The notes beneath the pieces were generated by a model. That model was not told where the DNA came from and did no database searches. It saw only the letters and a list, made by a program, of their open reading frames with translations. Below are positions 48,713-60,249 of a DNA stretch of 64,000 bases, piece by piece. Position numbers and translations under genes: made by a program. The stretch comes from Rehmannia glutinosa (lineage: Eukaryota > Streptophyta > Magnoliopsida > Lamiales > Orobanchaceae): positions 558,001-622,000 of the forward strand of contig JABTTQ020002837.1 of the NCBI GenBank assembly GCA_016081115.2, written 5' to 3'. The first letter of the stretch is position 1; every line of letters starts with the position of its first letter.

Positions 48713-49046
48713 CTCGAGTCCGCTCATTCCCAAATTTATTATTATTTTATAAAAATTGAGACATTTCAAAATAAGATATTAATGTTTTTTTCAGAAAAAT
48801 AAGATTTTATATACTAATTTTAATTTGAGAGAAGACAACTTTAAAAAATATATTCAAAAACCTTATTTTTTTCAATTTCAAAATATACTATGGCGCGTTT
48901 GGGCATTTAGTAAAACCCAGAAGAAAGCCCTAATCAGAGCATTTCACCATGTTCGGCTTTTTTTGTTTGCGGCCCAACATAATGGCCTTGGCCCACGAAA
49001 ATATCACACTGTTATTTGATAGGGTATCCGACCTCGGAGTCGGAAC

Positions 49047-51299
49047 ATGTTTCCTATTCCAGTGTTCCACTTCCTGTTCGCCTTCTTGCAATGCTCTATG
49101 TCAAAATTGCGTCCTCAATATTTTGCAAACTTCAGAAAATCAATGAAAATAGCGCTGGAGCCATCTCCATTCCCCAGCACCTGGAAAAACCAACACTTGA
49201 AAGACAATTCCATTTACCATCCAACAAATTACGACGTCGTCTCCGCAAACAAAGCCATAACATTCAGTTGCCAAACCGGGGAGCTAAATCACGCCCGCCA
49301 AGTTTTCGACTCAATGCCACAACGAACCGTCGTGTCCTGGAATACCATGATTACGGGATATTCCAAATGGAACATGATACCTGAAGCTTTCGGCTTGATT
49401 TCGCTCATGCACCATTCCAATTTCAAGCTCAACGAAACTACATTTTCCATCTCGCTAAGCGTTTGTGGGCGTGTGCAGTCGTTAAATAACGGGAAGCGGG
49501 TTCATGGGTTGGTTTTGAAATCCGGGCATCAAAGATTCAAGCTCGTGGGAAGCGGATTGTTGTACGTATACGCTAATTGTTGTCAAATTGGAGATGCGCG
49601 GAAGGTGTTTGATGAATTGCGCAGAGAGAATGACTTGTTGTGGAGTTTGATGTTAGTGGGCTATGTTGAGTGTAATTTAATGACAGAGGCTCTGAATGTG
49701 TTCGATAAAATGCCGAGGCGGGGCGTGGTGGAATGGACTACATTGATTTCAGGGTATGTGAAGAATGAGGAGGATGGGTGCAAGAAGGCTTTGGAGATGT
49801 TTAAGATGATGAGAGAAGATTGTGAAACTGCTCCAAATGAGTTCACATTGGATTGTTTAGTGAGAGGTTGTGGCACATTAGGGGACTTGTGGAGTGGAAG
49901 AATGATTCATGGGCTTATCGTGAAATTCGGGTTTGAGCATGAGTGTTCGATTGGTGGTGCGTTGATTCGTTTGTATTGCGGCTGTGAGTCGATCGATGAT
50001 GCTCGGATGGTTTATGATAAAATGTCGGATCGACGGGTGAACGATTCGAATGAGTTGATTGGCGGGCTTGTGAATTTGGGGAAGATAGAAGAAGCTGAGT
50101 TGATTTTCAGCAATATGACCGAGGCGAATCCAGTTTCGTGCAATCTGATGATCAAAGGGTACGCGATGTGCGGTCGGTTTGAGGATTCGAAAAGATTGTT
50201 TGTGCAAATGCCTGTCAAGATCCTAAGTTCTCTGAATACCATGATCTCGGTTTACTCAAAGAACGATGAGATCGACAAAGCGTTGGAGCTTTTCGAAAAG
50301 GCAAAAGGAGAAGAGAGCCCCATTACTTGGAATTCGATGATTTCGGGATATATTCAAAACGATCACCATGAAAACGCGCTAAAACTGTATCGAACCATGC
50401 GGAGATCTTCGATAAGTCAAACTAGATCGACCTTTTCTGTTTTATTTCACGCGTGCGCGTGCTTGGGATCTCTCCAACAGGGTCAACTACTTCACGCCCA
50501 TCTCGCAAAAACTCCATTTTCCTCAAATGTATACGTCGTCACGTCTCTAATCGATATGTACTCGAAATGCGGAAGCATAGATAATGCAAACGCGACATTT
50601 AGCTGTTTATCGTGCCCCAACGTGGCGGCTTGGACCGCACTCATTAACGGGCACGCTCATCACGGGTTTGGATCTAATGCAATCTCGTTCTTTAATCTCA
50701 TGGTAGAAAAAGGGATAACGCCGAACGCGGCAACTATTGTGGCCGTATTGTCCGCGTGTGCACGAGCAGGTTTAGTCGACAGGGGAATGAAATATTTCCG
50801 TTTAATGAAAGAGCGTTACGGTATAACACCAACGCTAGAGCACATTACCTGCGTAGTGGATCTTCTTGGACGGTCGGGCCTACTACGTGAAGCTGAGGAA
50901 CTTATCGAGACAATGCAAATTGAAGCAGACGAAATTCTGTTGATCTCATTGCTCCACGCGAGTTCGTTTTGGATGGAGATGGGAGTAGGCGAACGAGTGG
51001 CTGCAAAAATGCACGCGTTGGATCCTAATTCGTCATCTGCCTGCGTTATTATGTCGAATATGTATTCGAGATCGGGAAAATGGGGGCAGAAGATGAAGGT
51101 GAGGGAAATCTTGAGAGAATTGGGAGGTAAAAAGGATCCGGGGTGTAGTTGGGTTGATGTGAACAACAGAACCCATGTGTTTTCTGTAGATTATAGAAGA
51201 CATCCAAACTGTGATATGATATATTCAAGTTTGGAGTCACTAAAAATAAATGCACAACATTCTAGTAATGAATTTGATTTTGTTTCTCTTCACAACTAA
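49047..51299 (+). CDS. PLS-class pentatricopeptide repeat protein with E/E+ end
   Basis: A single exon of 750 residues, if the ATG at 49047 is used. A second ATG at 49098 would start MSKLRPQYFANFRKSMK, which is basic and Ser-containing as organelle presequences are, and may be the true start. From about residue 65 tandem P, L and S repeats run through the protein (VVSWNTMITGYSKWN, ITWNSMISGYIQND, VTSLIDMYSKCGSIDNA). The C terminus has the E motif (HITCVVDLLGRSGLLREAEE to DPGCSWVDV) and an E+-like stretch (THVFSVDYRRHPNCDMIY) but no DYW deaminase domain. Such proteins usually bind single RNA sites in mitochondria or plastids and assist C-to-U editing, with a DYW protein supplied in trans. The RNA target cannot be read by eye. 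No introns and no frame breaks. Confidence 0.92.
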   Translation: MFPIPVFHFLFAFLQCSMSKLRPQYFANFRKSMKIALEPSPFPSTWKNQHLKDNSIYHPTNYDVVSANKAITFSCQTGELNHARQVFDSMPQRTVVSWNTMITGYSKWNMIPEAFGLISLMHHSNFKLNETTFSISLSVCGRVQSLNNGKRVHGLVLKSGHQRFKLVGSGLLYVYANCCQIGDARKVFDELRRENDLLWSLMLVGYVECNLMTEALNVFDKMPRRGVVEWTTLISGYVKNEEDGCKKALEMFKMMREDCETAPNEFTLDCLVRGCGTLGDLWSGRMIHGLIVKFGFEHECSIGGALIRLYCGCESIDDARMVYDKMSDRRVNDSNELIGGLVNLGKIEEAELIFSNMTEANPVSCNLMIKGYAMCGRFEDSKRLFVQMPVKILSSLNTMISVYSKNDEIDKALELFEKAKGEESPITWNSMISGYIQNDHHENALKLYRTMRRSSISQTRSTFSVLFHACACLGSLQQGQLLHAHLAKTPFSSNVYVVTSLIDMYSKCGSIDNANATFSCLSCPNVAAWTALINGHAHHGFGSNAISFFNLMVEKGITPNAATIVAVLSACARAGLVDRGMKYFRLMKERYGITPTLEHITCVVDLLGRSGLLREAEELIETMQIEADEILLISLLHASSFWMEMGVGERVAAKMHALDPNSSSACVIMSNMYSRSGKWGQKMKVREILRELGGKKDPGCSWVDVNNRTHVFSVDYRRHPNCDMIYSSLESLKINAQHSSNEFDFVSLHN

Positions 51300-51635
51300 C
51301 AGAAAGTAGCATACCAGATGAATTTGATTTTGTTACTGATTAGTAATGTGTAAAAACGTGTATAAATAGAATTGTACAGTGTAATTTCCTCGTATTATAA
51401 ACTCCATACCAAAAAATGAAATTGCCAAATGTGTGTCGTACAACGAAGAAGTTAGAACTATTACAACTTTATGTATTGAAGGAATAAACAGTATCTTCTT
51501 CATCACCTGAGAAAATATAGTGGAAAAAGAAAAGGATAAAAATGAAATCTGTAAAAGCATATATACCTGCAGGTTGTAGCCCTCATGCCTCAAAAATGGA
51601 CCTATGTACGTATATTGATGAACTATAATAAAAAG
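51300..51635. other. Between the convergent PPR and SIG5 genes
   Basis: Probable 3' UTR of the PPR gene and flanks. AT-rich, no gene seen. Confidence 0.5.
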
Positions 51636-51862
51636 AGATAATTACAAAAACACCCCTGAGGTTTGGCCTAACTACAAAAAAAAAACCATGAGGTTTGATT
51701 ATGTTTTAAGTTTAAGGTGGTAACTATAATATTTCAATAAATGGCAAGAGGTTTTTGAAATGTTTTTGTTTATGAAGGGGGAAAACGTAGGACGAATCAA
51801 CCTTAAGGGGGTTTTTGTTCTTGTAATTAGGCCAAACCTCAGGGGTGTTTTTATAATTATCC
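51636..51862. mobile_element. Mutator-type MITE 54 bp after the SIG5 stop codon
   Basis: Left AGATAATTACAAAAACACCCC, right TTATAATTATCC, with pairing arms. The flanks AATAAAAAG and GATAAAAAT are similar. It probably lies in the 3' UTR or at the polyadenylation region of SIG5. Confidence 0.7.
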
Positions 51863-51915
51863 TGATAAAAATGACTTGTATACAACATTTTAGTATTGGA
51901 GTAGCAATATTCACT

Positions 51916-54900
51916 TTAGCCAGTGTTGGTCCATTTGAAAATGTAGCGACGAAGGTAATCGACTCGAGTTGGATGTTGTAGCTTCATGAGAGCTTTCACT
52001 TCATATTTTCTAACCATTTCTCTTGAAAGGTTTAAATTTCCAGCAATTTCTCCAAGTGTTCTATTTCCTTTGCCATCAAGTCCATATCTTTGTCTGATCA
52101 CCAAGCTCTCCTTTGGCCTCAGAGAGTCAAGCTGTCATAATATAATTATAAGCACAGACTTAGTCATTTCTGGAAATTACTGAATAAACAGAAGACACGG
52201 GCAATATAAATTACCTGAAGGGATAATTACAAAAAGCCCCCTAAGGTTTGGGCTAATTACAAAAAGCCCAGGAGGTTTTTGAACATTACAAAAAACCCTT
52301 GAGGTTTTGATTGTATTTTAAATTTAAGAGGGTAAATGTAATATTTTAATAAAAGGAAAGGGAGTTTTTGAAATGTTTGTTGCATATGAAAGGGGAAGGG
52401 ATCTTTTGTAATATCCAAAAATATATGGGTTTTTTTATAATTAACCCAAACCTCAGGGGGTTTCTGTAATTATCCCTTAATTATAAAAGACATCCTTGGG
52501 TTTAGTATCTTTTAAAGTGACAAAATTTGTTTCTGTTTCACTAATTACACCCTCAATAGGGGGTGTTTGTTAAGCAAATACAAACTTGAAGGGGGTGTTT
52601 GTAATATCTTAACAGTGTATTTTTAATTTGAAAAATAACTGTTTTTTTTGTTGTTGTAATTAGGCTAAATCTCAGGGGAATTTTTTGTAATTTACCCTAT
52701 AAATTATTTATCAAGTCAGTAGGCACGATGCCATTCATCATATCAATCAAACTCGATAAGACATATTGATCGACAAAAAATATGGGAGAATTTGCAAACT
52801 CTTAAAAAAGTGATTCTCAGCTTGTAGATAGGAAACATAGTTGTATTTTTGGCATATGGAAGCTGAGAATCACTTTTTTTAGAATCCGACATGCATGTTA
52901 AAGTTTTTAGTACCAAATGCAGTTTGTATAACAAGACTAGAATTTACCACATCATCTAGAGCAAGCCTGAGAAGTGTAGGCTGCCTTCTTTCATCTCCTT
53001 CAACACCATCCACATCAGTAATCCCATTGATGAACTCTTCCTGGGTGACGGCATGCCGTGCATGGAGTGACAAGATAGGTTTTGATACCCTCATCACTTC
53101 ATTGTACCTTTCTGTGGAGATTCCAACTCGATCTATAACTTCTTCCTCAGTCGGCAATCTCTGAAGCTCAAACGACAACTTTAACTTGGCCTTCTGGATT
53201 TCTGCTCTCACCTATATTAGGAAATAGATCAATTTTCACAATGCTATTTGCTGTACAGAAGCATTTAAAAAATTTCAACAAAACAAAGGTTAATTACAAA
53301 AAAACCACAACTATATTTCAAAAAATTACAAATATCTCTTAATACTTGTTTCTATTTTACAAATCATACCCTCAATGGAGGATGTTTGTAATACGGCATA
53401 GGAGTATTTGTAATTTTGAAATATAAATAGGTTTTCTTGTAATTAGGTCATACCACAAGGGTAGCTTAGTAATATCACATAAAACAATTTACCGCTACAT
53501 ATAGGGATAGTTACAAAAAGTACCCTTGAGGTTTGACCTAATTACAAAATAACCCAACTAACTTTTAAAATTACAAAAAGTGTCATTGAGGTTTGGTTCA
53601 GTGTTAAAATTAAGGGTGAACTGTAATATTTTTATAAATAGGAGGGGGAATGTGACATGCTTTTTGCATGAAGTGGGTAAATGTTGGACAAAATAAAACC
53701 TCAGAGGTACTTCTTGTAATTTTGAAAGTTAGCTAGTTTTTTTTTTTGTAATTAGGCCAAACGTGAAGGGTACTTTTTGTAATTTACCCATACATCGATC
53801 AGTTATACAATCAGTAAGCAGCATGTTTGAAAAGTGACAAGAAAAAGAGCATCCGGTGAAGCTTACCGACTCGAGGCCAAAGGAGACCTTTGTGAAGCTT
53901 GACACTGTCATAGAACGAACAATGGCATGCCTGATCCAAAAAAGGCCATACGTTGAGAGCCGGAACTTCCTTTTTGGCTCAAAACGATCTATAGCTGTTA
54001 TAAGACCCTTCACACCAGCTTGACACAGGTCTTGGAACCTTGGGCCATTCGCAAAGTCTTGAAAATACTTATTCATCGCAAACAAAACCAGCCGGAGGTT
54101 GTGCTGTAACGGATCAATACATAATGGCTTCAGTTAGATTTATACATTCAGTGATGTCTCATGCAACTTTGAAATCTAAACCAAATTTTGGAGCTTGTCC
54201 CACATCAACAAGAAAACACTTACATAACTGATAACCACCTCACCAAAAGAATCTGACAAATTTAAACTTATATACCTTTATCAACTTGCTTCTGGCAGCT
54301 CGACCAACTTCTAATTGTTTCCTCAGCTGAACAGCATCCGTATTTGTAGCCCCTGCTAACTCATCATCGGTTAGTTCTCTTCCTAAGTCATTTTCTATAC
54401 TCGCTTTTACTTGGAGGATTGCCTAAATGGTGATATACCAAAGTCAGCACAAAAAAAGAAATTCTATCAGCAGATAAAACAAAAAGATAAAAAAAAAAAT
54501 CACATCCCACTTAATTTTATTTCCAGCAACTTTCATGCATTTACACTTCAACTTTCTGGTTAAGGCTACAGTCTCACCTTCGTAGGTTGCATCAGCTTAA
54601 ACAGCAAGGCATGTTCAGATGAAGGAAGAACAGGCGGGATCTTCATTTTTTTCCAGTCAAAGCTAACCAAGTCACTGGAAGCTGAATAGCCCCTAACAAG
54701 TCTATCAGTCTTCTCATCATCACCATTCATTTTCTGTTTCCTTTGTTGTGATGATGCCGGATATTCACCTTCTTTCTTCGTCCTGAGAGCAATCCTCTTC
54801 TCGAGACTCAACCTACTCTCCTTCTTTCTTAGATTCCTCACCACATTGTCGGCACTTTTCTTCTCTGCCACCTCAGCTTCTCCAGTCATTTTCCTTCGTG

Positions 54901-55282
54901 GCTGCCTTCTTTTTACTCGTTGATCTTTGACCTCATCAACAGAGACAGCTGTTGCAGGGGTTCTTTTGTAAATGTATTCCAGTTTTGTGGCAGCTTCATT
55001 GTAATCCAAATCTAATGTACTTGGAGAGGCTTCAATAGTTGAGACAGCATTAACTCTTTTCACACGTTTTTTCACCTTTACTAACCTCTTTTCGGTTTCT
55101 TTGTTTGCCTCCAGAGGTAAAGCTATAGATTCTCCCGGTGCAATTAGAGCTATATTCTTACTTTTATCGGTTTTGAATGATAATATTACCGGCCTTTTCA
55201 ATAAAGATACACGAGTCGAATATCTTGCATTCAATCCCAAAGGAGTCCGCCCAGCAGAACTAGAAACAGTCACAACTCCCAT
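51916..55282 (-). CDS. SIG5: Plastid RNA polymerase sigma factor SIG5 (SIGE)
   Basis: Five coding exons (minus): 55282-54578, 54422-54276, 54103-53867, 53211-52948 and 52131-51916. They join in frame to 522 residues (Arabidopsis SIG5 is about 517). The N-terminal 200 residues are basic and Ser-rich, with an organelle transit peptide expected at the start (MGVVTVSSSAGRTPLGLN). Sigma region 1.2 starts near 225, region 2 follows with KLIKHNLRLVLF and FRLSTYGLFWIRHAIVRS (about 332-350, core and -10 recognition), and region 4 holds the helix-turn-helix RTLGEIAGNLNLSREMVRK (about 475-494). Sigma factors direct the plastid-encoded RNA polymerase to promoters; SIG5 is the blue-light and stress-responsive member that drives the psbD light-responsive promoter. 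The ATG at 55282 matches the known family start; the upstream extension begins with TTG. Confidence 0.95.
52214..52697. mobile_element. Composite of two Mutator-type MITEs in SIG5 intron 4
   Basis: TATAAATTA occurs exactly at 52205-52213 and 52698-52706, marking an outer insertion. Inside, a near-complete fold-back runs 52220-52476 (GGGATAATTAC to GTAATTATCCC), followed by only the right two thirds of a second-subfamily copy ending TTTACCC. The left arm of the outer copy is missing apart from a few bases. Confidence 0.7.
53287..53480. mobile_element. Worn Mutator-type MITE in SIG5 intron 3
   Basis: Left GGTTAATTACAAAAAAACC, right GGTAGCTTAGTAATATCAC; internal arms still pair. The right terminus is degenerate. 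Confidence 0.55.
53504..53789. mobile_element. Mutator-type MITE in SIG5 intron 3
   Basis: Starts GGGATAGTTAC and ends TTTGTAATTTACCC; same subfamily as the copy upstream of FTSH11 (CAACTAACTTTTAAAATTAC arms). No clear duplication. Confidence 0.75.
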
Positions 55283-55334
55283 GCCAAAGCTGTGTGGTTC
55301 AAAAAGTGACGGCCAAAAATTAGACAAACGCTAA

Positions 55335-55849
55335 CTATTCAATCCCAAATAGAGTCGATAAGTACCAAACGCCGAACAAAATACATCATTTATTACAACA
55401 TAGTTATATGAAAAAATCGAACACCTAGTAAAGTTAAAATGCTTCAATCATGCCCCCCATGATTTGACACACCAACACTTACATCGATCGCCACTATTGA
55501 CAGGCTATATAAATTAAGTATCAATACACATTAGATACATGGCAATCATGAGTAATTGTTACATGCAGCTGCCGCACGGCGACATATTACAGAGACAAGC
55601 TGTTAATGCTACCAGTAATAAAAAATCATCGTTCGATTGATAATATCAATGATATCAGGACTGAGAAAGCAGGTAATCAGTAATCAAAGCTAACATTAAT
55701 TAAAATTTCTAATAAACAACTCAAACAGCAAACCAAAACACTGAACTAAAATGAAGCAACTTACTCGATTTTCCCACGAATCACAGAAATAAATCAACAT
55801 AATTTCAATTTACATAGCAAATTGATAAAATATCAATGAATAGCAGTAC
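55335..55849 (-). other. 5'-UTR intron of SIG5
   Basis: A leader exon (about 55950-55850) ends TTGATCAG before GTACTG, and the acceptor is GGATTGAATAG at 55335, 53 bases before the start codon. Based on splice consensus and placement. Confidence 0.5.
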
Positions 55850-55949
55850 CTGATCAAGTACAGAAGCGACACCACAAATCCGAGCTAACCGATTCGACTT
55901 CGAAGATTCCTCTCTCCGACGATGGAATATTCCGGTGACAATATTGTGT

Positions 55950-56430
55950 GAATAAAATGAATCTCTACTGAACTGGAGCTTTTCCTTTTTTTTCAAAAAA
56001 AAATTGAAAATATAAATACGCTCTCGAATTTCGGTGTCCACAAGCTTTTCGCCATAAAATATCGACGGCTGAGATGAAAAAACCAAATGTTGACGAAGAT
56101 GATTGCGCCACGTAAGCTGACAAAAGTGATGTTGTGACGTGGCAAATAGCACAGCAGGGAATGGTATGAGAGAAGTCTTACGTGGCAGTTTGAGAGTGGA
56201 AGAAGGAGATATTTTGCTGGAATTTTATGGATATTATTCGTGCCACGTGTCGATTTCCCGTTAGAGATACGTATTTACTCAAAAATTGTGGGGTATGAGA
56301 ATCTAAACCCCACGGGGCCACGCCGCCTGATTCTAGCCATTTAAATTTGTGTTTTCTTTTTCTTCCCTCGTGTTTTTTTTCTTCTTCATGTATTTGGGTA
56401 AATTTCAAAATAATTGCGGCTCACTCGAGT
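55950..56430. other. Upstream region of SIG5
   Basis: Several ACGTGG / CCACGT cores occur (for example GCCACGTAAG at about 56108, GTGACGTGGC at 56134, TTACGTGGC at 56178, GTGCCACGTGTCG at 56240). ACGT cores are common in light- and ABA-responsive plant promoters. Functional relevance to SIG5 is inference. Confidence 0.45.
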
Positions 56431-56720
56431 TAAGATAATCCAAACTAAGATATCTGATTCCAGTCTTCATGTGTATGGAATCAGTTTACAACACTCAAAC
56501 AGGTAGAAAGGAGAAAGTAATCAACACTAAGTTGTACTTAATAAAAAATAATGATGTATGAGTTATTTATACCTGAGACTATTAACCGCATGAGTTGGAT
56601 TTATCGAATTGCGCGTCTACTGTCTGGTATTATGGTTAAGCCTCGTGGGTTTATGCGATGAGTTAGACTTTGTGGGTCTTTTTTGTTGACTTAGCCCAAT
56701 TAAATAAATGAAATAGAAAA
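56430..56720 (-). mobile_element. LTR-like dispersed repeat, related to 12495-12910
   Basis: Shares AAGATAATCCAAACTAAG, AATAAAAAATAAT, TTATTTATACCTG, AGCCTCGTGGG and AGCCCAATTA in the same order as the first copy. Termini not resolved. Confidence 0.4.
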
Positions 56721-58885
56721 AAATCGACTTTAACCCAGCAATAAAAAAAATCAATAATAGTTTAAAACACGTTTCGAATTATCTAATTCACTTTTCTTAT
56801 TTTATTTTTAATTCAATTTACTTAGATGATAATAGATATTCATGAGATAAAATGTGTTGCATAATATTTAGATAAATTTTACCTCATAAACAAAAAAAAA
56901 AAGAGAATATAAATGAAAAAAAAAATGTAATTGAAGATTTGAATATAAAGAAAACATTACATAATTATTAAAATCCTATATAGAACCTTCATTTCATAAT
57001 AATCTTATTAAGTTTGAGGTATACGGTCCTAGAGTAAAGAGTCAAATGGTTTTTTTATGCCAACTATAAGTATAAATATCAATCTACAAGTAATATGTAT
57101 ATATATAAATATCTAAATTAAAAAATAAAAATTTTATTTTATAATAGAGAATCCACCTTAAAAATATAAATGTCTAACTCTGTAGTCTTAGATGTTGTAC
57201 ATGGCAAACAAGACTATGATTATTGAGAGACAACCCTAAATTTGTTAAATCTTTTGGATAAGAAATGTGAATTTCACACATATATATTCTCCTAAAATGT
57301 AGAGACATGTCCTATCATATTAGGAATTTGAATCATGTTATGATACAGATTGAGCATGAATAAATATGAGTATTCAGATTCGATTTCCATTCATTCAACC
57401 ATTATTATTCGTATTACACGATACTCCTTGGTTCTTTGTAGGTATTGTTCGAGAATTTTGAAAGAATTTAAGGGGGTGAGTTCTGAAGTTGAAGTGTGTG
57501 TTGTGTAAAGTGTTGCCAATACTTGAAGTGTCACACAACGAAAGACTTAGGCAAAAATATAATGCACAATAATATGGTGAAAGACTGCATATAACAAGAT
57601 GAAAATGAGCACAATGTTTTGGTTTTTGCACAAGTATGTAAAAAATACAAAATAAAAACAAGACAAAAGCTCCCTTTTTAATCTTGCTCCGTAAATTACA
57701 TTCATTGTGAATGAGAGATTCATCATATTCAATCTATATAGCTATCTACTACAAAAGATAGACTCTCTCGAAAATTACAAGAAAAGGAAAGTGATGCCAA
57801 GTGTGACGTAACATTTCTGGCCTCACTTAACATCTTCTAGCAAAGTTATTGTATAAATTGAAATGGACCGAAGCTTCTGCTCTTTTGTGTTCTCAACAAT
57901 TAGTTCTAAAATATGTGTTATGGGTTCGAACATGGGTTAGTGGTTATAAAAGATAAATGGATAAAATATGTGTTATGGATAGAAATTGGGTTGTGGGTTA
58001 GAACATGAGTTAGTGGAATAAGAAGTTAGTGGAAGTGTAATGTCTAACTGTTCATATACGCAAAAAACACAAAAGGAGTTGAAATATAAAATTCAACACC
58101 AACAAATTTAGACGAGAAGTTCCAGACTATTGAGGAGATTCTTGAGAGTTGATTAGTTCGAGCACATTACATTAGATTTTTTTTTTTAAAAAAAAACATG
58201 AAATAATTCACAATCTTGACTGTTGGATGCTGTCTTGCAGAATGGACTGCAACTCGGATACTGTTCTCTATAAACAAGGCCCCTAATTGGACTCTGGGCC
58301 CAAACATTGAGGCCCTGTATGAGTATCATATTTAGGATCTTCCTATTTATTTGGATTTGATGTACATTATTTAATTGGAGGAGAAGAAATGGGAGGACTT
58401 TTAATAGGACCACAGGAGTCGTATAAGCCCACTACGTATTCGGGCTTCGCGGCCCATTTCAAATTGAATCCAATAATATTTTGTCCATATAATTACATCC
58501 TCTTTTAAATTCTTTTATTATTTTTATTATTTATATACTGTTTTTATCAAAAGCTTAGATAGGTAACAAATAAATGCCATCAAATTCTATTATCAGTTAA
58601 AAAAAAAGACTTCGATTTTAACACATTATGCATAACTAGTATATAAATATTTCGATTAATTTGAATCCTCACAACTAAAAACGTTACGAAGATGAATTTC
58701 ATTTCGTTTTAAAATTCCAAATATTCAAATAAATGAAGATGAATTATAAAATTTAAAAAAAGAAAGTACTAATCCGTACGACATTTAAAGCCATTGGACC
58801 TGTTTTTATGATACAGAAGAGTGTGGTCCGATCAGGCATTCATGCGGCTTTCGAGCTTAAAATTAAATCTAGCTCAAATACAGTA
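56721..58885. other. AT-rich intergenic DNA
   Basis: No gene or clear transposon. A short imperfect repeat ATATGTGTTATGGRTW at about 57910-57980 is the only structure noted. Confidence 0.6.
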
Positions 58886-58894
58886 TTTCAATTA

Positions 58895-59638
58895 GGAATA
58901 ATTACAAAAGACCCCCTGAGATTTGGTCTAATTATAAAAAATCCAGAATTAATTTAAAATTACAAAAAAACTCTCAAGTTTGATTTATCTTAAATTTAAG
59001 TGGGCAACTGTAATATTTTTGAAAATATCAGGGATTTTTTTGAAATATTTTTTGGGCTTAAATGCAATTTTGCTCTTGTAAGTATAAGGGGGTGGCATAT
59101 TAGGTCCAATAAGTATCCTATGCAACAATTTTGGTCCTGTAAATTAAAATAGGTGACATATTTGGTCATGTAAGTATTCTTGTAACACAGTTTAGGTTCT
59201 GTAAATTAATTTTTTCTGCAATTTTGGTCCCATATGCCATAAGTTGTATTTTTGTGCAATTTTGGTTTCAAATGGGTAAGTCATATTTCAACCTTCGAGG
59301 ATCAATAGTGCACAAATTTAGAACTTATGGGTCCAAAATTGCATAAAAATAAAAATTTACGGGACTGAAATTGCTACATAGCATAACCGAAGGACCAAAT
59401 ATGCCAATTTTTTTATACTTAGGGACCAAAATTGCTACAAATAACAATTATAGGACTAAATATACCACTTCCTTTTATTTACAGGACCAAATATGCAATT
59501 AAGCCTATATTTTGCTTATAAAAAAGGAAAATGTAAGATGAATCAAACCTCAAGGGGCTTTTTTGCAGTTTTCAAAAAATTTTGCTTTTCTGTTTTGTAA
59601 TTAGGCCTGAAGCTCAAGTTTTTTTTTTTAATTATCCC
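58895..59638. mobile_element. Mutator-type MITE with nested palindromic element
   Basis: Outer parts 58895-59054 and 59506-59638 form one member of the abundant family, flanked exactly by TTTCAATTA (58886-58894 and 59639-59647). A second element fills 59055-59505. Confidence 0.85.
59055..59505. mobile_element. Second palindromic MITE family (GGCTTAA ends)
   Basis: 451 bp; left end GGCTTAAATGCAATTTTG, right end inverted GGCTTAATTGCATATTTGG. Flanks TATTTTTTG (59046-59054) and TATATTTTG (59506-59514) agree at 8 of 9. Repeated AGGACCAAA / TTTGGTCC words fill the interior. The 9-bp site suggests Mutator again, with unrelated termini. Confidence 0.75.
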
Positions 59639-59680
59639 TTTCAATTATATTTCATTTAAGACCATTTTCATTGTTCGATG

Positions 59681-60183
59681 CGATAATTACAAAATATACA
59701 CCTAAAGTTAAGTCTAATTAAAAAAATCCAGTTATCACCCAAAATTACAAATATCACCTAGATATTTGTTTATCTCTTACAAATCACCCTTCAACATGGT
59801 GCTATCTATTAGGTAAAAACAAAACTGAAGAGGGTGTTTGTAGATGTAGCAAAATCAAGCCCGATCCAAGGTTTGGGCCGAGATACACCATGTTTTTGGG
59901 TCCTAAAAAGTCGGGCCTATTTGTCCTGACCCGGATGGCCCCATGGCCCGGAGTTGGCCCGACATTTATGCACACAAAGTGCATACATGGGCTGGGTTGG
60001 CCCAATCATTTATGCGCCCGACTCGAATTTTTCCAAAAGCCCGAGCCCCTTCTCCCTCCCGATCCATTGCTAGCTCTAGGTGTAATTTGAACACTATAAG
60101 GGGGTGTTTGTAATTTTGAACGATAATTAGAGTTTTTTGTAATTAGGCTAAATCTCAGGGGTATTTTTGTAATTATATATCCC
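59681..60183. mobile_element. Mutator-type MITE with nested hAT-like MITE
   Basis: Outer parts 59681-59840 and 60079-60183 belong to the TTATCNNNCAAAATTAC subfamily (left CGATAATTACAAAA, right TTTTTGTAATTATATATCCC). The insert at 59841-60078 splits it. Confidence 0.65.
59841..60078. mobile_element. hAT-like MITE
   Basis: Left end TAGATGTAGCAAAATC, right end inverted TAGAGCTAGCAATGG; GC-rich interior with GGCCC/GGGCC words. Flanks GGTGTTTG and GGTGTAAT share only five of eight bases, so the duplication is uncertain. Confidence 0.5.
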
Positions 60184-60249
60184 TATATAAATATGCAAAA
60201 GAGGATAAAATTTTAAAATCGCATACGTACGTGGGCCTTCATAAAAGTA

